Shown one piece after another: positions 46,097 through 58,627 of a stretch of 64,000 nucleotides of DNA (the first letter of the stretch is position 1; each line of letters starts with the position of its first letter). Origin of the DNA: Catenaria anguillulae PL171 (Eukaryota > Blastocladiomycota > Blastocladiomycetes > Blastocladiales > Catenariaceae); contig MCFL01000056.1 of NCBI GenBank assembly GCA_002102555.1, positions 1 through 64,000 on the forward strand, written 5' to 3'. The position numbers and the translations under genes were made by a program. The notes under the pieces were generated by a model, which was not told the DNA's origin, did not search any database, and worked only from the letters and a program-made list of their open reading frames with translations.

Positions 46097-49000
46097 GTGC
46101 CACCCATGTCCACGCCACTTCCTAGCCGATTCCCCACAGCAGGGCATCCGATCGTACCTAGCCCGGCCGTCTACACGCTGCCAACCAAGCCTGGCGCTAC
46201 TGCCCTCTATCCTGCCCATGATAACGCGTTTCAACGGTCTTGGCTCGTCCGTCTCTGGAATCGGCGCCATCAATGCGCGGCCATGGTCGTGTCGCTCGTG
46301 TTCTTTATGGGCGGACTCTGTACGCTGTGCACCCTATCGATGCATTCCAGACAGCATCCGAGGTTTGAATTCACCCAAGCTTCTGTATGTAGCTGTCGCA
46401 TTGGTTCTCTTCTTTTGGTTTCGAGGCGTCCACCGCTCCTACTATTCCAACATCTTCAACGGACGTGTTTGTCTCTTGGTGACTCTCTGGCACTCGACAT
46501 TGCAACCAACTTAGTCACATATGCCGACGACTTGGCCGGATACGTCGCGACCGAGCCCAACCTGAGTAATGCCGCCGTGACCAAATTCACGTCCCTTGCC
46601 ACAAATCATTCCGAAGAGACCGACGGTATCAGCCTCGTTCCTGTGCTCCCACGCCATCGGAAGCCCGAATGGGAGCAGCAGTTCAATCTCACACTGATTG
46701 ATGGCAACGACACATTTACGAGGTTAAGCCTTGTGGCGCCAATTACCCTTCGGTACATCCTCTTGTCTTGCATGCTTGGGTTGCCATTTGTTGACAATTC
46801 CCGTGACATGTTCTCCATGCCTTATAGTGTCCAATTCACACCAAGTCGCACCCCGATGAAGGTCCGATTTTTTTTTTTTTTTTTGCTTATCTTTCGAGTG
46901 ACACCTGGAAGAAAGCCTTGGTGGTCTCAATTGGTGCACATGTTGTAATCACTTCTAGAATCCAATCGGCTACAACATGTTTCAAGCGGGAGAATACGCC
47001 CGATCAGTCCGTCGAACTCTTGGGAATGGTCGCCCAAGCCTGGTTGTTGCCGAGCCTGGCTCGACCCAGCTGCATCCGCCTCACAAGCGTGTCTGGATCG
47101 CGAAAGGAGTACAACAAGTTCCTGTCCCAAACTTTCACATCTGGATAATGACGCTGCTCGTCGACACGCAGCGCGCCGTCTCGCGTACACTCGCACCTAG
47201 CGACCGTACCCATGGCATCCGTGTCAAGCTGGTCGACAATACCACCACCTCCGAGCTATACGTGTCTCAGTTCCCGCCAAACAGCACCCTAATCCCTTCC
47301 GACACGACCTTGACGTCCTTCCCGGTCGTTGACCGCAACTGGACGCTCACATGCACAGGCACGCATACGCTGCGCGGCGCGTTTTACACGCCGTGGTCGT
47401 GGGTCTTGCTCTTCTTGCTTATCAGCGTCTTCACTGTGTCAGCCGAGATTGCTCGTCGAGCCGCGGTTCGGTTTCTCGCAGCACGTGGAGTTGCCCGACA
47501 AGTCAAGCACCGTGAGGGGTTGGTCGCATCGCTGCGCATGTATTCCCGGGCCATTGTGTCGACGGTCCGCGATCCGCTGATTGCACTGGATCCGTTTGGG
47601 TATCTGGTCGGTTCAAACAAGGAGGCGCTGGCCAGGCTGGACATTCATGGACCGGACACGTCGTCGGTGCACATATCGTCGCTGTTGCCGCCAGAGTTTG
47701 TCGCAAACGTCATGAACACTCCACACCAATTGCCGGTCGCATCGCCCGCTGTTCCACCCATGGTCGACCAAGACTGGGACTCCGTGTACACGGTAACGGG
47801 CGGGGCTGCATCGGATCCGCTGCCACTCCTTGAGCCGCTGCCGCCCGGGTCGTACGAGGTCGGGCCTGTCGGCACGCAAAGCGCAAAGTTCATTGCCGAG
47901 GCGACCGTGTCACAGCCGACCGCGGCCAAGCGTGGCGAAGTGAGTCAGGTCCTGTTGTTGCACGACGTCACGGAACGCATCCAGGCACTCGAGTCGCTGC
48001 AAGCCGCAAGGGAGGCCGCAAAAGCTGCAAGTGTCGCAAAGTCTCAGTTGCTTTTGCTCATTTCGCACGAGCTAAGGAATCCCATTTACGTGATCAGCAC
48101 ACTTGTCGAGGAGATTGCAGCCGTCGCGGCGACCGCGGATCCCCTGGCGCCTGCAAGTGGCGATTCGATTGGAATGCGTCCCGCCCGCACGGATGATTCC
48201 GAGTACATCGCTGCTGCTCGCGTGCAGCACACGACACGATTGATTGCCGACATTTTGGGTTTTTTGGTCGACCTGTTCGCCGACACGACAGCGCTTGAGG
48301 CTGCGCGGCTGGCGGCAACCGTGTCAGGCGGACCCAAGACAGCACGGGCCAAGGGACCTGGTAAGCATCTCATTTCCTTGGCCAATGCTGCGCTCGCATC
48401 GGTGCACCCGCAGCTCGATTTGTGGGACATTACCGTTGAGCGGTGGATCAGTCCCGAGTGGGTTTTGCACGGGCCAACAGTGACGGTCGAGCGCATTTTG
48501 GCCAAGGTTGCATACATTGTTGCTCATGCGACGCGGCCGTACGGACAGGCGGTCTTGGAGCTGCTGGTCGATTTGCGGAATCGCGAGCTACGTGTGTATT
48601 GCCGCGGCGACATGTGGATTCCAACGGAAAACTCGTTACAGCCCATGGCATCCATACCACCTCAGTCGCCGCTTGCGACATCATTGGCGCCAAGTGTCCA
48701 GCAAGAAAAGCTGGTCATGTGGCACGAAGACAAGATTGCTGTGCCCGAGCACATTGATCCGCTGACCCATGCCGCCTTGTTTTTGGCAATGGGATCTGTG
48801 TGTGCGATTGTGTTGCCAATGAACGGAAGCGCGTTTCGTACGCAGTTCTCGGAACAGTATGGCGGATTGGACATGTCCATTCCGCTCGGGCTGATGCGAG
48901 CCAAAAGGGTCAAGTGCGCGGAAGCCAGCGGAGAAGATACACAAGCAGTCGTGCCCGTGCCAGCAGCAGCCACGGCCCCCTTCAGCGAGGAGCTTGTGTC

Positions 49001-50358
49001 ACTTGCGTCAGTTTCCTCGCTTGGGATGGGAACACCGGCTCGACCCTCTTTGCCATTTGATGGGCCGCAGCGGAATCTGGCCCCGTCGTCCGACGCATAC
49101 CCGAGTCCCATTTCGCCTGACCGAGTTACTCTGCCGCTGCCGAAAATGACTGTTCCCCAGGTCGTACCGATTGACTCGATTGCGGTCCATCCAAAGCGCT
49201 ACGACGAGAATCATCGAAAAGAATTGTTTACTCCGTGCCATTCACGGACGAATTCATTCAGCAACCCCGCATCGTTCCCACAAAGTCCATCATCGGCACC
49301 TCGGACTCCACGCACTGCATACTCACCATGTCCACCTCCCAATTCCCGCCGTGAGTCGCGAATGACCTCTTTGATGGCGGTTCGCACCATGACCCCGCAT
49401 TCGCCGTCGCCGCCTGCAAGTGTAGGTGTAGCGCCACCTGCTCCTTCTTCATCCGCATCCAATGAGTCGCCGTCTAGCGATCTGTCACATGCATCTCCGC
49501 TTGATTTTCAGCCTCTGATACCTTCAAACGATACCCTTCCGTTGCATATTCCGCTTCCCTCGTCCCCTGCTCCGTCGGCCAAATCACTCAAGCTGTCCGT
49601 CCCGCTGCGTTATCTCCACGCTCTGCTCCACGCTTGACACTGGCGCGGGTTCCGACACCTGTCGCGACACCAACACCTGCCACTCTGGACGTATTCCCAT
49701 CTTTTCCCGCTACCTCGTCAATCCTGTTTCCTACCCCAACCTCGCAAGTGATCAGTACGACTCTGCACAAACCGTCGCCACCGAACCTATCGCCAATATC
49801 AATTTCCGGCACGCCGGTTCAAAAGCCACCAGTCGCAGCACCAGTCGCAAGCGTTCAACCAACCAATCACCGGCCTTCAGCAGGTCCGAAACGCATCCTG
49901 GTTGTGGAAGACAACACGCTAGTGCTTCGCGTCACTTGCAAGCTTGTCAAGACGCTCGGGTACGAGGCAGACACAGCCATGGACGGGCTCGAGTGTGTCA
50001 AGCGTATGAATGACGAGTCCAAGCCCAAGGTGGATTTGATTTTGATGGATTTGGTGATGCCCAACATGAGGTACGCCTTTCGTGCGCACTTTGAGTATGT
50101 AGGTCGCCTCCCGAAGTTGCACTCACCTGCCGCTGAACTGTGTCTTGCGATAACAGTGGTATGGACGCCATGAAGACACTGCGTGACGCCGGCTATTCAA
50201 AGGACGCACTCCCAATCGTGGCCGTGACGGCCAATGCGCTGCCAGAAGAGCGCGAAGCGTGCATGGAGGCCGGGTTCAACGAGTTTGTGACCAAACCACT
50301 TAAGAAGGACGGGTTAGTCGACATATGCAAACGGTTCATTTTCGAGGTGGTGGACTGA
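46097..50358 (+). CDS. CHASE-type hybrid histidine kinase, copy 2
   Basis: A paralogue of the leftward kinase at 13350-17578 with the same architecture: RSWLVRLWNRRHQCAAMVVSLVFF (helix 1), LLYVAVALVLFFWF (helix 2), and a CHASE-like domain (ATNLVTYADDLAGYVA ... NPIGYNMFQAGEYARSVRRTLGNGRPSL). Then a helix (WVLLFLLISVFTVSAEIA), PAS-like segment, H-box SHELRNP (His codon 48066-48068), degenerate ATPase domain, Ser/Pro linker and receiver with phospho-Asp codon 50048-50050. The receiver intron (50071-50156, 86 nt) matches that of copy 1 in position, length and nearly all bases. Unlike copy 1 the receiver keeps a normal last helix (GLVDICKRFIFEVVD). Two one-base breaks are needed, near 46450 and 49615. 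The start is tentative. Confidence 0.8.
46868..46884. repeat. T17 tract in kinase copy 2 intron
   Basis: A run of about 17 T lies in the intron that separates the two CHASE exons of copy 2. The matching intron of copy 1 lacks such a long tract. Confidence 0.8.
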
Positions 50359-51229
50359 TCCGCAGCCAGTAAGTTGCAACGGTTTCCCAAATCATTTCGG
50401 CGGCGGCGACGCTGGTGGTTGACCGCACTCGCCCCAGTTCTGTAAATTCTGTTTCCATGCATACAGGTATGTGCCACCCACATCAATTGTTTGTTGCGCT
50501 CCCTGTACCTAATACATATTCTTATTACCTAATACATATTCTTATTCCACGTCCGCATACACACAGGAATCACTCTCGCTGGTTAAATGTGGAACAGTCG
50601 TAGAAGGACCACGGAATTTGCGATCAGCATGCGATATTGTGAGTCATGTTGCATCTGAATGTCTCCTGTACTGCCAAATCATCACACATTGGTCAAGCTG
50701 GTACAGATGGATGGATCGGCGGAAAAAAAAATGGCCTGATTCAGCCCACATCCACGGCTCGAAAAACATCATGAGCACTTTTTGTTGATAAAGTTTATGG
50801 CAGACAAAATGTATGTATGTCCCCGCCAAAGCAATGAGAGCTTTTTGAGCGCAGCCCACAGCTTGTGGTTGGTGGCAGTCGGTTTGGGCAGGGACAGGGC
50901 ACATTTGATCAAGGTGGTTCACAACACGAAACCATCCAGTTCATTTGTTCCACCACCACCATCAGCCGCTGCTCAGAACGGTAAGGTTTGTTGTGCATCC
51001 TGACGTGGACTTCGGAATCAAGCGGACCGCGCGATCCAAAGTCGGCGGACTGTATCCACAGTTGGACTACTACCTGCATACAGATGGATGGGCGGGTCGT
51101 GCTATAAAGATGTCCGACCACCCCACCTCCAACCTGGTCTGCTGCTCACCATCATCCCTACACTCAACCTGCACAGTTTCCATCCCCATCGCTTCCCTCC
51201 ATCCACCACCACGAATCACCCGCAACACC
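50359..51229. other. intergenic region with a tandem duplication
   Basis: This is the 3' region of kinase copy 2 and the promoter of the protoglobin gene. It contains an exact 2 x 20-nt tandem repeat at 50507-50546. AT content rises in the first half. No gene is supported. Confidence 0.45.
50507..50546. repeat. perfect tandem duplication, 2 x 20 nt
   Basis: The 20-base unit at 50507-50526 (begins ACCTAATACA, ends TTCTTATT) is repeated without change at 50527-50546. It lies about 150 bp after the kinase copy 2 stop. Confidence 0.95.
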
Positions 51230-52121
51230 ATGTCTGGCCCTGCTCAAGTCGTTGATGTCTCCAAGGGCATGAAGTCCATTGATCGCGATCGCCTCTACAC
51301 GGACCTCATGTACCGTGTCGGCTACGTCGCCGAGTTTATCGGATTCGGCCCCGAGGACCACAAGCTCATCTACGAGTCTGCGCCGCTGATTGAACCCCTC
51401 GTCCCTGTGCTCGTCGACGCCGTGTATGCCAAACTCTTCGAATACGAGATTACCGCCGAATCCTTTGCCCACCGCATGCAAGGCTATGACGGCAAGGTCA
51501 TCCACAATGTCAAGGACCTCAGTCAAAAGACGGATCAGATCAAGTTCCGCAAAAACAAGCTCAAGAACTACCTTCTCAAGGTGGTGACGGGCATGGACAA
51601 TGTCGCCGAGTTGATTCCTTACCTCGACTGGTCCGTGACACTCCAAGCTATATTCCACCCCAACCCTTGTTCCCATGGCCTCTAACGCGTTGTTTTATTC
51701 CATACACCTTTCATTCAACAGGGTCGGTCTAATCCACACCGCCAACAAGGGCAAAACCACCTCGATCCACGTCGAGTACATCCACTGCAACGCCCTCCTC
51801 GCCTTCGTCAACTCTGCCTTCCTCAACGTCATTGCCGGCCTTCCGCTCTCTGATGAGAAGAAGCTCAAGACCCAAGACGCATACACGAAAATGCTGTGGT
51901 TGCAGAACGATTTGTTCGCCATGTACTATGTCACGGACGGCCTCGAGCTCCCCAATGCCCTTGCCAACCGCCACAAGGTGCAACACACGGTGTCAACGCA
52001 TGATGCTGAGCGGATCGCGTCGTCGTCGCGGGGGTTGGATTCAAAGACCATGGGCGTGATTGGTGGCGGAATTGCGGCTGCAGCGGTGGCGGTTGCCAGC
52101 TACTTTATCGCACACAAGTAG
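51230..52121 (+). CDS. protoglobin-like protein with C-terminal membrane anchor
   Basis: Two exons around a 91-nt intron (51631-51721) join in frame to 266 residues. The sequence follows the protoglobin (globin-sensor) family: LYTDLMYRVGYVAEFIGFGPEDHKLI, PLVPVLVDAVYAKLFEYEITAESF, LIPYLDWVGLIHT, HVEYIHCNALLAFVNSAFLN and TKMLWLQNDLFAMYYV. The heme-ligand His is expected in GLIHT or the following helix. After about 215 residues comes a polar linker and a single hydrophobic tail (MGVIGGGIAAAAVAVASYFIAHK), which suggests a tail-anchored protein in ER or outer mitochondrial membrane. Protoglobins bind O2, CO or NO; a role as gas sensor or scavenger is an inference. Short (51230) start gives MSGPAQVVDV. 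Confidence 0.82.
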
Positions 52122-53997
52122 ATTTTTCGATTTCCGTGTGCTGATGGATGTGTCCCTCGCTTCACGTTCATTGGTGTTTTTTTTTACTACATAGTACATT
52201 CTCTGCATGGTGGTGACGTCTCGCTGGATCTCTGGATGTGGGGTCCATTTGTATTTAATCTTTAACTCGTTTCTTGAATCGTTTCTTCAACTTGCCTCAT
52301 GCTCCTTCGTAGGTACCTTCGCCTGCATACATGTTTACTGTCATTGGGAATTGATTGGATTGCTGAATTATATCCCCTGTCTGCATAGGGCCCATTGTCT
52401 CGAGCAGTTGACTCGCAGCAATGCTCAGTGAGAGCGAAGATGGGGAGCAAAATGAGCGAAAATTGAATGGTTCGCAGGCGGTAAAGAGAAACCATGAGAA
52501 CATGGATGTATATGGACAGAGGATACTCCGTTGCGAAACAGGCAGGCGATGCAGGGGCGCAGCAAAAGCAAGGTACAGAGTTGTAGGCAGATGCATGAAG
52601 AAAAGCGGGAGGCCACCGAAAAGACAGCAGAAAGTAACATGCCCACGGCAGAGAAAATGACAATCAACCAACCAAACTTGGTGGGCTGACTTGTTGAGTC
52701 CACCCTTTGTGCATGGGCGAGTGCATCCTGGTACTTGGCGCCGCGACTTGATCATGGAGCACAGGTCAAAGTGCAGGAAGAGAAGAATCCGCTTGATGGC
52801 AGCATGGTGGTCGGCGCGAGGCTAGTGAAGCTTTGGACGAATGGCCGCAATCTGGTCATCGAAGACTGCGATCCGCTAGCGGTTCTGGATGCTCTTCTCC
52901 GAATTCTTGACAGCCATTGGGGCTGTGCAAGTTACTGGCCACACAAGGCCTGGTACCGACCAGCAGCCGCCAGCCCACGTTGCGCAGCCAGCCCAAATGC
53001 ACAAAGTTGAGCACGGGGGATGTGTACACGTAAAGTGGCCGCCCACATTTGATACACGTTTAATGTTGGTCGACATGGTGGCGAAATGAATGGTCAGAGA
53101 ACATCATTGTCACGAAAACCAATAAACCCAGCTTCTGCGGAATTTGAAATGCCGTGTTGCAAAAACTCTCGGCCATGATGTTTTGAGGCATCAAGCTTTT
53201 TGGTGGCCAGCGCACCAGCGCACTCGATTTCTGCCTCGTGGCCAAGTGGGGTGCAGTTTTCTGAGCCATATGATACGCTCACCTTCTCACCGAGCCAGTG
53301 CCTGGTTGCAAGTTCAAGCGTTGATCTGGTTGACAACGCGCAGAACTAATGGTTGTGGCCAGTGCCAGTTCGAACGACCGCAAACTCGGGTTGCACGGCA
53401 ATCAATACTGACACGGCCCTTTGTTGCGAGCGGAGCCCGTGTGTCGGTGTGGTTTAGCCGCACAGAAGCTACAGGTTGGAATGTCTTCTTCCTTTGGGGC
53501 GATATTCAATGTCGATGAAGAACAGGTCCGGGTCTCAAAGCAACTGTGCTGGGACGAATAGTATACTTGCGCGCTCCTGACCGTATGGCATAAACAAGAT
53601 TGCTCTGAGGTAAGTGCAGTTGGATCGTTTGCATAGCGTTGAGTAGGTAGTATTTGAACTTCATGGACGAGTGCTTTGAGTTGTTTTTGGTGTGGATCAC
53701 GATTATTCGGCCTTACTTGTCGGACAGTATGATGTAGGAACCAGGTTGAGACGAGCCAAAGACGGTCAATAACGGCATAACATGGGAACTGATTTTGGTT
53801 GTGTTTCTTCCATGAGTTTCGCAACACGCGCCATTTGCGACACAGTGCAAGTCTTGCGAACATGGCATCGTGATATGTCTGAAAATCTCCATCTCTCCTG
53901 TGCGCGGCAGGGCAATCTCTCTTATGAATGCAAATGCAAACTATGCGCAATTGCCAGAATACTATTGGGATCCATCCACTGGTCATTGTGATCTGCC
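52122..53997. other. longest gene-free stretch of the window
   Basis: Nearly 1.9 kb without a supported gene. Frames of up to about 210 codons exist on the minus strand (53402-54040), but they show no motif and have Cys/His/Trp-rich compositions typical of chance frames. Base composition is near 48-50% GC, lower than in coding DNA. No repeat, RNA gene or transposon signature is visible. Confidence 0.45.
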
Positions 53998-56900
53998 ATG
54001 TCACGAAGTCACTCGAGCCTGGCTGTTGTGCGAGCTGCAACGGCGAGCGGATCGGGCGCCATTCCCGCGCCTGATTTCAGCAACACGACGCTCCCGAACA
54101 TTTACCTCGGAGATAAACAGACCAATGGCGCAAGTGTACACGACCCGTGGTGGCTCGGGGTCTACGTCTCGCGAGTAGCTCGGAGTATGCTCGATTTGAT
54201 AGACAGAGGCGCATTGAGTGCACCTGGGCTCACTGGAGCCGGCATTGCGACAACATCAACCAACGTGCAGCCAGCAAAGACGACGATCCCAGACGTGACG
54301 GGATCGATGTCGTCGGGAAACGAAAGAAAGGACTCGGCTGTCGCCGACAGTCAGGCAACTGCGGCCGGGACCCTGTCAAACGCGTCCATGTCTACGCTCA
54401 GTCCACCTTCGGCACTTACCAACGGACCGCCAACGTTGGGAAGAGACACCGCTGCCGGCCGTCTTTCGCTTTCTCTCGGCTGGCTCGCGTCCTACATGCA
54501 CCTTACCGACACACCCTTTGAAAGGTTGCGCGACCACCTCGTCAAGTGGAAAGGCGCACGTTACGACCCTGACTCACTTGTCGAGCGCCAGCTGCTCTCC
54601 TGCTACCTCCTGCAAGCTCGCCCGCTCGTCGTTGGCTTCCGTCCCATGACCGCAAGCGAGCAAGCAGCACTCATCGAGGATCAAGTCAACTGGATCACAC
54701 AACTGTTTCAACTGCCCGATGCTGCCAAGGCCAAGGCATTTGTCGAGGACCATCTCGTTACGCGCACGAGCTCAAAGGATGCAGTGGATCTGGGTGAACT
54801 TTCGCCTGAGCTCATGTATGACGCGTGGCAGCGGACCACACGCAATATTCGACAAGATGTGCTGAATGGCTCGAGCGAAAATGTGGCGGCTGTAACACTG
54901 TGGGATCGGCTTCCAGGAGTCGTCAAAGCCGCGATCGGGTTCTTGTTTGCACTCGACGAGTTTGGAAACGTGGTGTCGCCAATTGCCCTGTCCGGGTCCA
55001 AGTGCCATGTCTCTTTCAAGCTGCGTCTGGAGCGGATCCGAGGCGGAACAGTGGAAGTCAATAACTTGGTTGCCCGCTATTCGGCATTGAATGCTGCATT
55101 TGCTGGCCGGATTGAGCAAGTGGTGGACCCGAAATCTCTCCCTCAGGGGATCCAACTCGTCGAGTTTTTGGAGTATTTGCTCTCCCCATCTTCGGAGCCA
55201 CTGTTGCAGCCGCTGCTTGGATACGACCCAATGACCGACCCAGAATGGATTCGAATGACTCCCATGCCAAAAATGAACTATGTATGTGCGATTTACTCTC
55301 CGTTGCGTTCTCCAATTCCGCCTCAAACACCATATGAACTGACTACGGTGGCCGTGGAGCGTTTAGGGGTTTTTCCGCTCCGCACCCGCCATGGGAGCCA
55401 AGGCCCAGTTCCAAGCACACCTCTCGCAACTGTGCTTGTTTGCGTCTTACTCGAACCATCTCTCTGGCATTCAGGCTTGTCAGCCGTCCATGCTCTCCAA
55501 ATGCATCATGACCAGCTGGGGCAAGGAAGTGCTTATGCGACATTTTAGACACAATGCACCCCGGCTGTTTCCTTCACCATCCACCCTTGCCGACAGAATC
55601 GATGCTGTGTTCTCGCCAAACTCGGACGACACGCTCGACTCGCTCTTTTCAGCCATTTACCATGAATGGTTTCCCACACCAAAGTCGCCGCTTGATCCCA
55701 ACGAACTCGTCCGTGCACTTGCCCTCCGGCTGCACATGGAACAGCGGCGGACATTGCCCCCGCTTCCCCTGACCCTGGTCCATGACATGAGCATTCTCGA
55801 GGGAATCATTCCGCAAATCTCCACCATTCGCGACATTGGCCAGCTGTCCATCAAGGAGTTGAGCAAAAAGCTTGCACCCATCATCAATTCGCTGCCGCCC
55901 ATTCCAAAGTGTTGCCCGACCTTGGACCCGACCAATGCGCTTGCTGAATGCCTCCTTTACGTTGTACTCGCATACCGTCACTTGGCCTACTCGCTGAGCA
56001 AACCTTCGCCATTCAATTACTCACTCCTCGGTAGCAACCAAAGCCTCGACGCCCAAGTCCTCCTGACAGACCTGTCCATCGACTCTGCCACCCAGACGCA
56101 AAGCACGCCTGCAAAGGAGCCCATTTTGTTTCCAGCCATGACCTTGTCGCACTTTCAATGCGAACTCTACGCCTGGTTCAACCGGCTCGCCCACCTGCAG
56201 ACACGGTTCCCATGGATGCGTGCTGAGCTTGTGCCCACGGGCTCGGTCTTTACCGAGCACGGGTTCATGCGCATTCACCGCGCACAGGCCATGGTGCAGT
56301 GGTTGTTTGCGTACCGATACACGGTGGCACAGCCGTACTTGCCCAGCCAAGCACTCATGGCGATGGCCACAATAAGGACAACAACACCGACAAGTCCGAT
56401 TGCAGTTTTGGCAGAGGCATTGTATTTTGCGCCGCGCAAGGTGGTCAAGAATGATGATTTGTTGCGGCTCTTGTTTACTGTGAGTCGGCCAAACCCAAGT
56501 GTCGCCAAGGGTGAACAACAGCCGACTGGAGACGCAGTAAAGAGCGAGTCCAGGTCGGAAACGTCTACACCCAGTCATGGTTCGACGCTTTCGCGAGCGC
56601 CGAGTGGGATGGCGGAACGCTTCAGAGCCTCCATTCTTTCTCTGTTGTCAGCGGTCCACGGAACCCCCTCGCTGAATGACTCGAATCTAACGCCTTCATT
56701 GGTACAACAAACATCCAACAACCAGCAGCTTCGTGCCGTATTCACGCGGGCCCTGGTTGCATTCACGTTTGCCATTCTTGTTGCATCCATGTTCATTGGA
56801 CAAAGACCCACCCCGCTCCTTCCCTCTCTCACATGGCCGACCACACCCACGCACGACTTGGCGGCAGACGCAATGCAGTCCCAAATGAACCTCGTCCAGC

Positions 56901-57289
56901 ACCACCGGCAATCGGGCCCACTCTGCCGCTTCCTCTGCCCGTCGTCTGCATTTATTCTTCCTTCGTCTGGCTCATGCGCCGATGCAGGCGGTGCCGACAA
57001 GCATCAGGCCAGTGGCGGCAGCGGGCACGGACGCCGACCAACGGTGCACCAGGTGCAAGCACCGACGAATCCAAAGGCCGGAAGCATTCCACAACCGTCA
57101 GTGCACGAGCTTGCGCGTCGAGGCGGCGCGGGTAAGCGGCCCGGACCGTCCGTCATGGTGTCGAGGCAAAAGGATTTAGGGGTGACGTGTGCGCGGCGAG
57201 GAGGAGCGGTGGCGAAATTCATGTGCATGGTTTGGTTGACGGTGGCGGAAATGTGGTGGGTGGTCATGGTGGGTGTTGCTCGGGGATGA
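53998..57289 (+). CDS. unknown large protein with C-terminal hydrophobic segments
   Basis: I do not recognise this protein of about 1068 residues. Two long exons join in frame around an 85-nt intron (55282-55366, GTATGT...TTTAG). The N-terminal part is Ser/Thr-rich up to residue 160. A helical region follows: LSLSLGWLASYMHLTDTPFERLRDHLVKW, ERQLLSCYLLQARPLVVGFRPM, and after the intron AQFQAHLSQLCLFASYSNHLSGIQ, FSAIYHEWFPTPK, LSIKELSKKLAPIINSLPPIPKC. A membrane-type segment lies near 56745-56810 (ALVAFTFAILVASMFIGQ) and a second hydrophobic stretch ends the protein. Regular codon use over 3 kb and a clean intron support a real gene. A lineage-specific enzyme or organelle factor is possible, but no catalytic motif stands out. 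Confidence 0.62.
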
Positions 57290-57520
57290 TTTGGGAAAGC
57301 TATGAGGGGGACGTCGGGAATAGACATGGTAACCGTGAATGGTTGCAAGGAGAGTGGTACATCAATAAAGCTGTATATCTGTCCTGCTGCTTGTCAATGG
57401 AATCTACTCTGGAATGACGGTCATGAGCAATGCAGACGTACATACACAAAAATGAGCACGGCACACCAAGTCATGCTGAAAACCAATTGTGGACCTGGCG
57501 ACCACGATGCAAAGTCCAAA

Positions 57521-58383
57521 TCACGAGCTCTTTTCACGGCGACCCGCCAAATACCCAGCATAATACCCAGCCATGTACGAGTATTGAGTTGCGCGGTGCA
57601 AAATCTCGGCATCGGCAAGCTGAGCGAGATCCACGTCGGGAATCGTGGTTGGTGCTGGGGCCGCAGTTGCAGCTGCTGCCGGGAGCGCGCTGTGCATGGA
57701 CTGCTGCTGCTGCTGCCACAACGCCTCGACATAGGCGTCCGCATTTACCTGTTCCTCGGCCGACAGATGTTGGGACTCGGATTCCTGGTGCGGGTTGTCA
57801 AGCTCGTTGTCAGAGTCGGAAACGGGATCGCCGCGATCTTTGCGCTACAGATACATGCAATCCAATATGGTTGGGCGGTTAACACTCGCCCAAGGATCGG
57901 GGGTTACACGAGTACACATCCAAGTACCTTTTGCCGGTCCATTGCCCGGTCCCAGGCATCAATCAGTTCGGAATCGTCCCAAAAGTCGCTGTTACCCATG
58001 AAACCGCTCGACCCACCGCCGTTGGTTGCGTGAGACTTGGAATGCGATGTCTAAGCAAAAATGCTGTTGTTAGAGTTATGACACATACCACACCAAGGCA
58101 TGTGTCAATCCAAAGGACAATGTACCTTTGAGTTGGAATGCCTGACTTTGCGTTTCTTGGTGGGCCGCACAATGTCTGGCTCCCGATGATCCTCCACGGC
58201 ACCCGAGTGCCCGTGCTGAAGTGCGCTCGATGTCTCCTTTGCGGCCACAAATGGCTCGTCGACAGGATCAATCTCGCCGTCCTCCATGTCTACGTCGTCG
58301 TTGTCGTCGATGTCGTCGTCGAGGGCAAGGTCGAGTTCGCCTTCTTCTGTGGCGATGGGCGGGTACAGTGTGGACGAGGTCAT
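57521..58383 (-). CDS. SMN1: survival motor neuron (SMN) homologue
   Basis: SMN nucleates the complex that loads Sm rings onto snRNAs. Three exons (introns 58051-58125 and 57845-57927) join exactly to 234 residues. The Gemin2-binding helix is clear (SDFWDDSELIDAWDRAMDRQK) and the C-terminal YG-box is intact (YSYMAGYYAGYLAGRRE), the helix used for oligomerisation. Before the Gemin2-binding helix is an acidic tract (DDDIDDNDDVDMEDGEID) and a basic PTKKRKVRH that looks like a nuclear signal. Between the two conserved ends is only a Gln/Ala-rich linker, with no Tudor domain. A short SMN without Tudor is also found in fission yeast. The start at 58383 is the ATG nearest to the conserved acidic block. 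Confidence 0.88.
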
Positions 58384-58627
58384 TGCCAACAGATGCGGGA
58401 GTGGTGTGGGTTGCGTTGAGTGAAACGGTGCATGCATGTGCGATATATAAGTGTTTACGTCTGTTCAAATTTTGATGATTTTGAGTGACCAACACTGCAC
58501 CAATGATCACAACTCCGGGATCGGCCCAACTGCAAACGCAGTCGGCGGCTGTCTGCGGTCCTTATGCGCGTCCATGGCAGTTCCCACAGCGCACAGACAG
58601 AAGACCTCATCCTGCATTCTGACGACT

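Noticed and set aside
53402-54040. 212-codon minus-strand frame
   Set aside because: Composition is Cys/His/Trp-rich without motifs and it overlaps the start of a strongly coding plus-strand gene.
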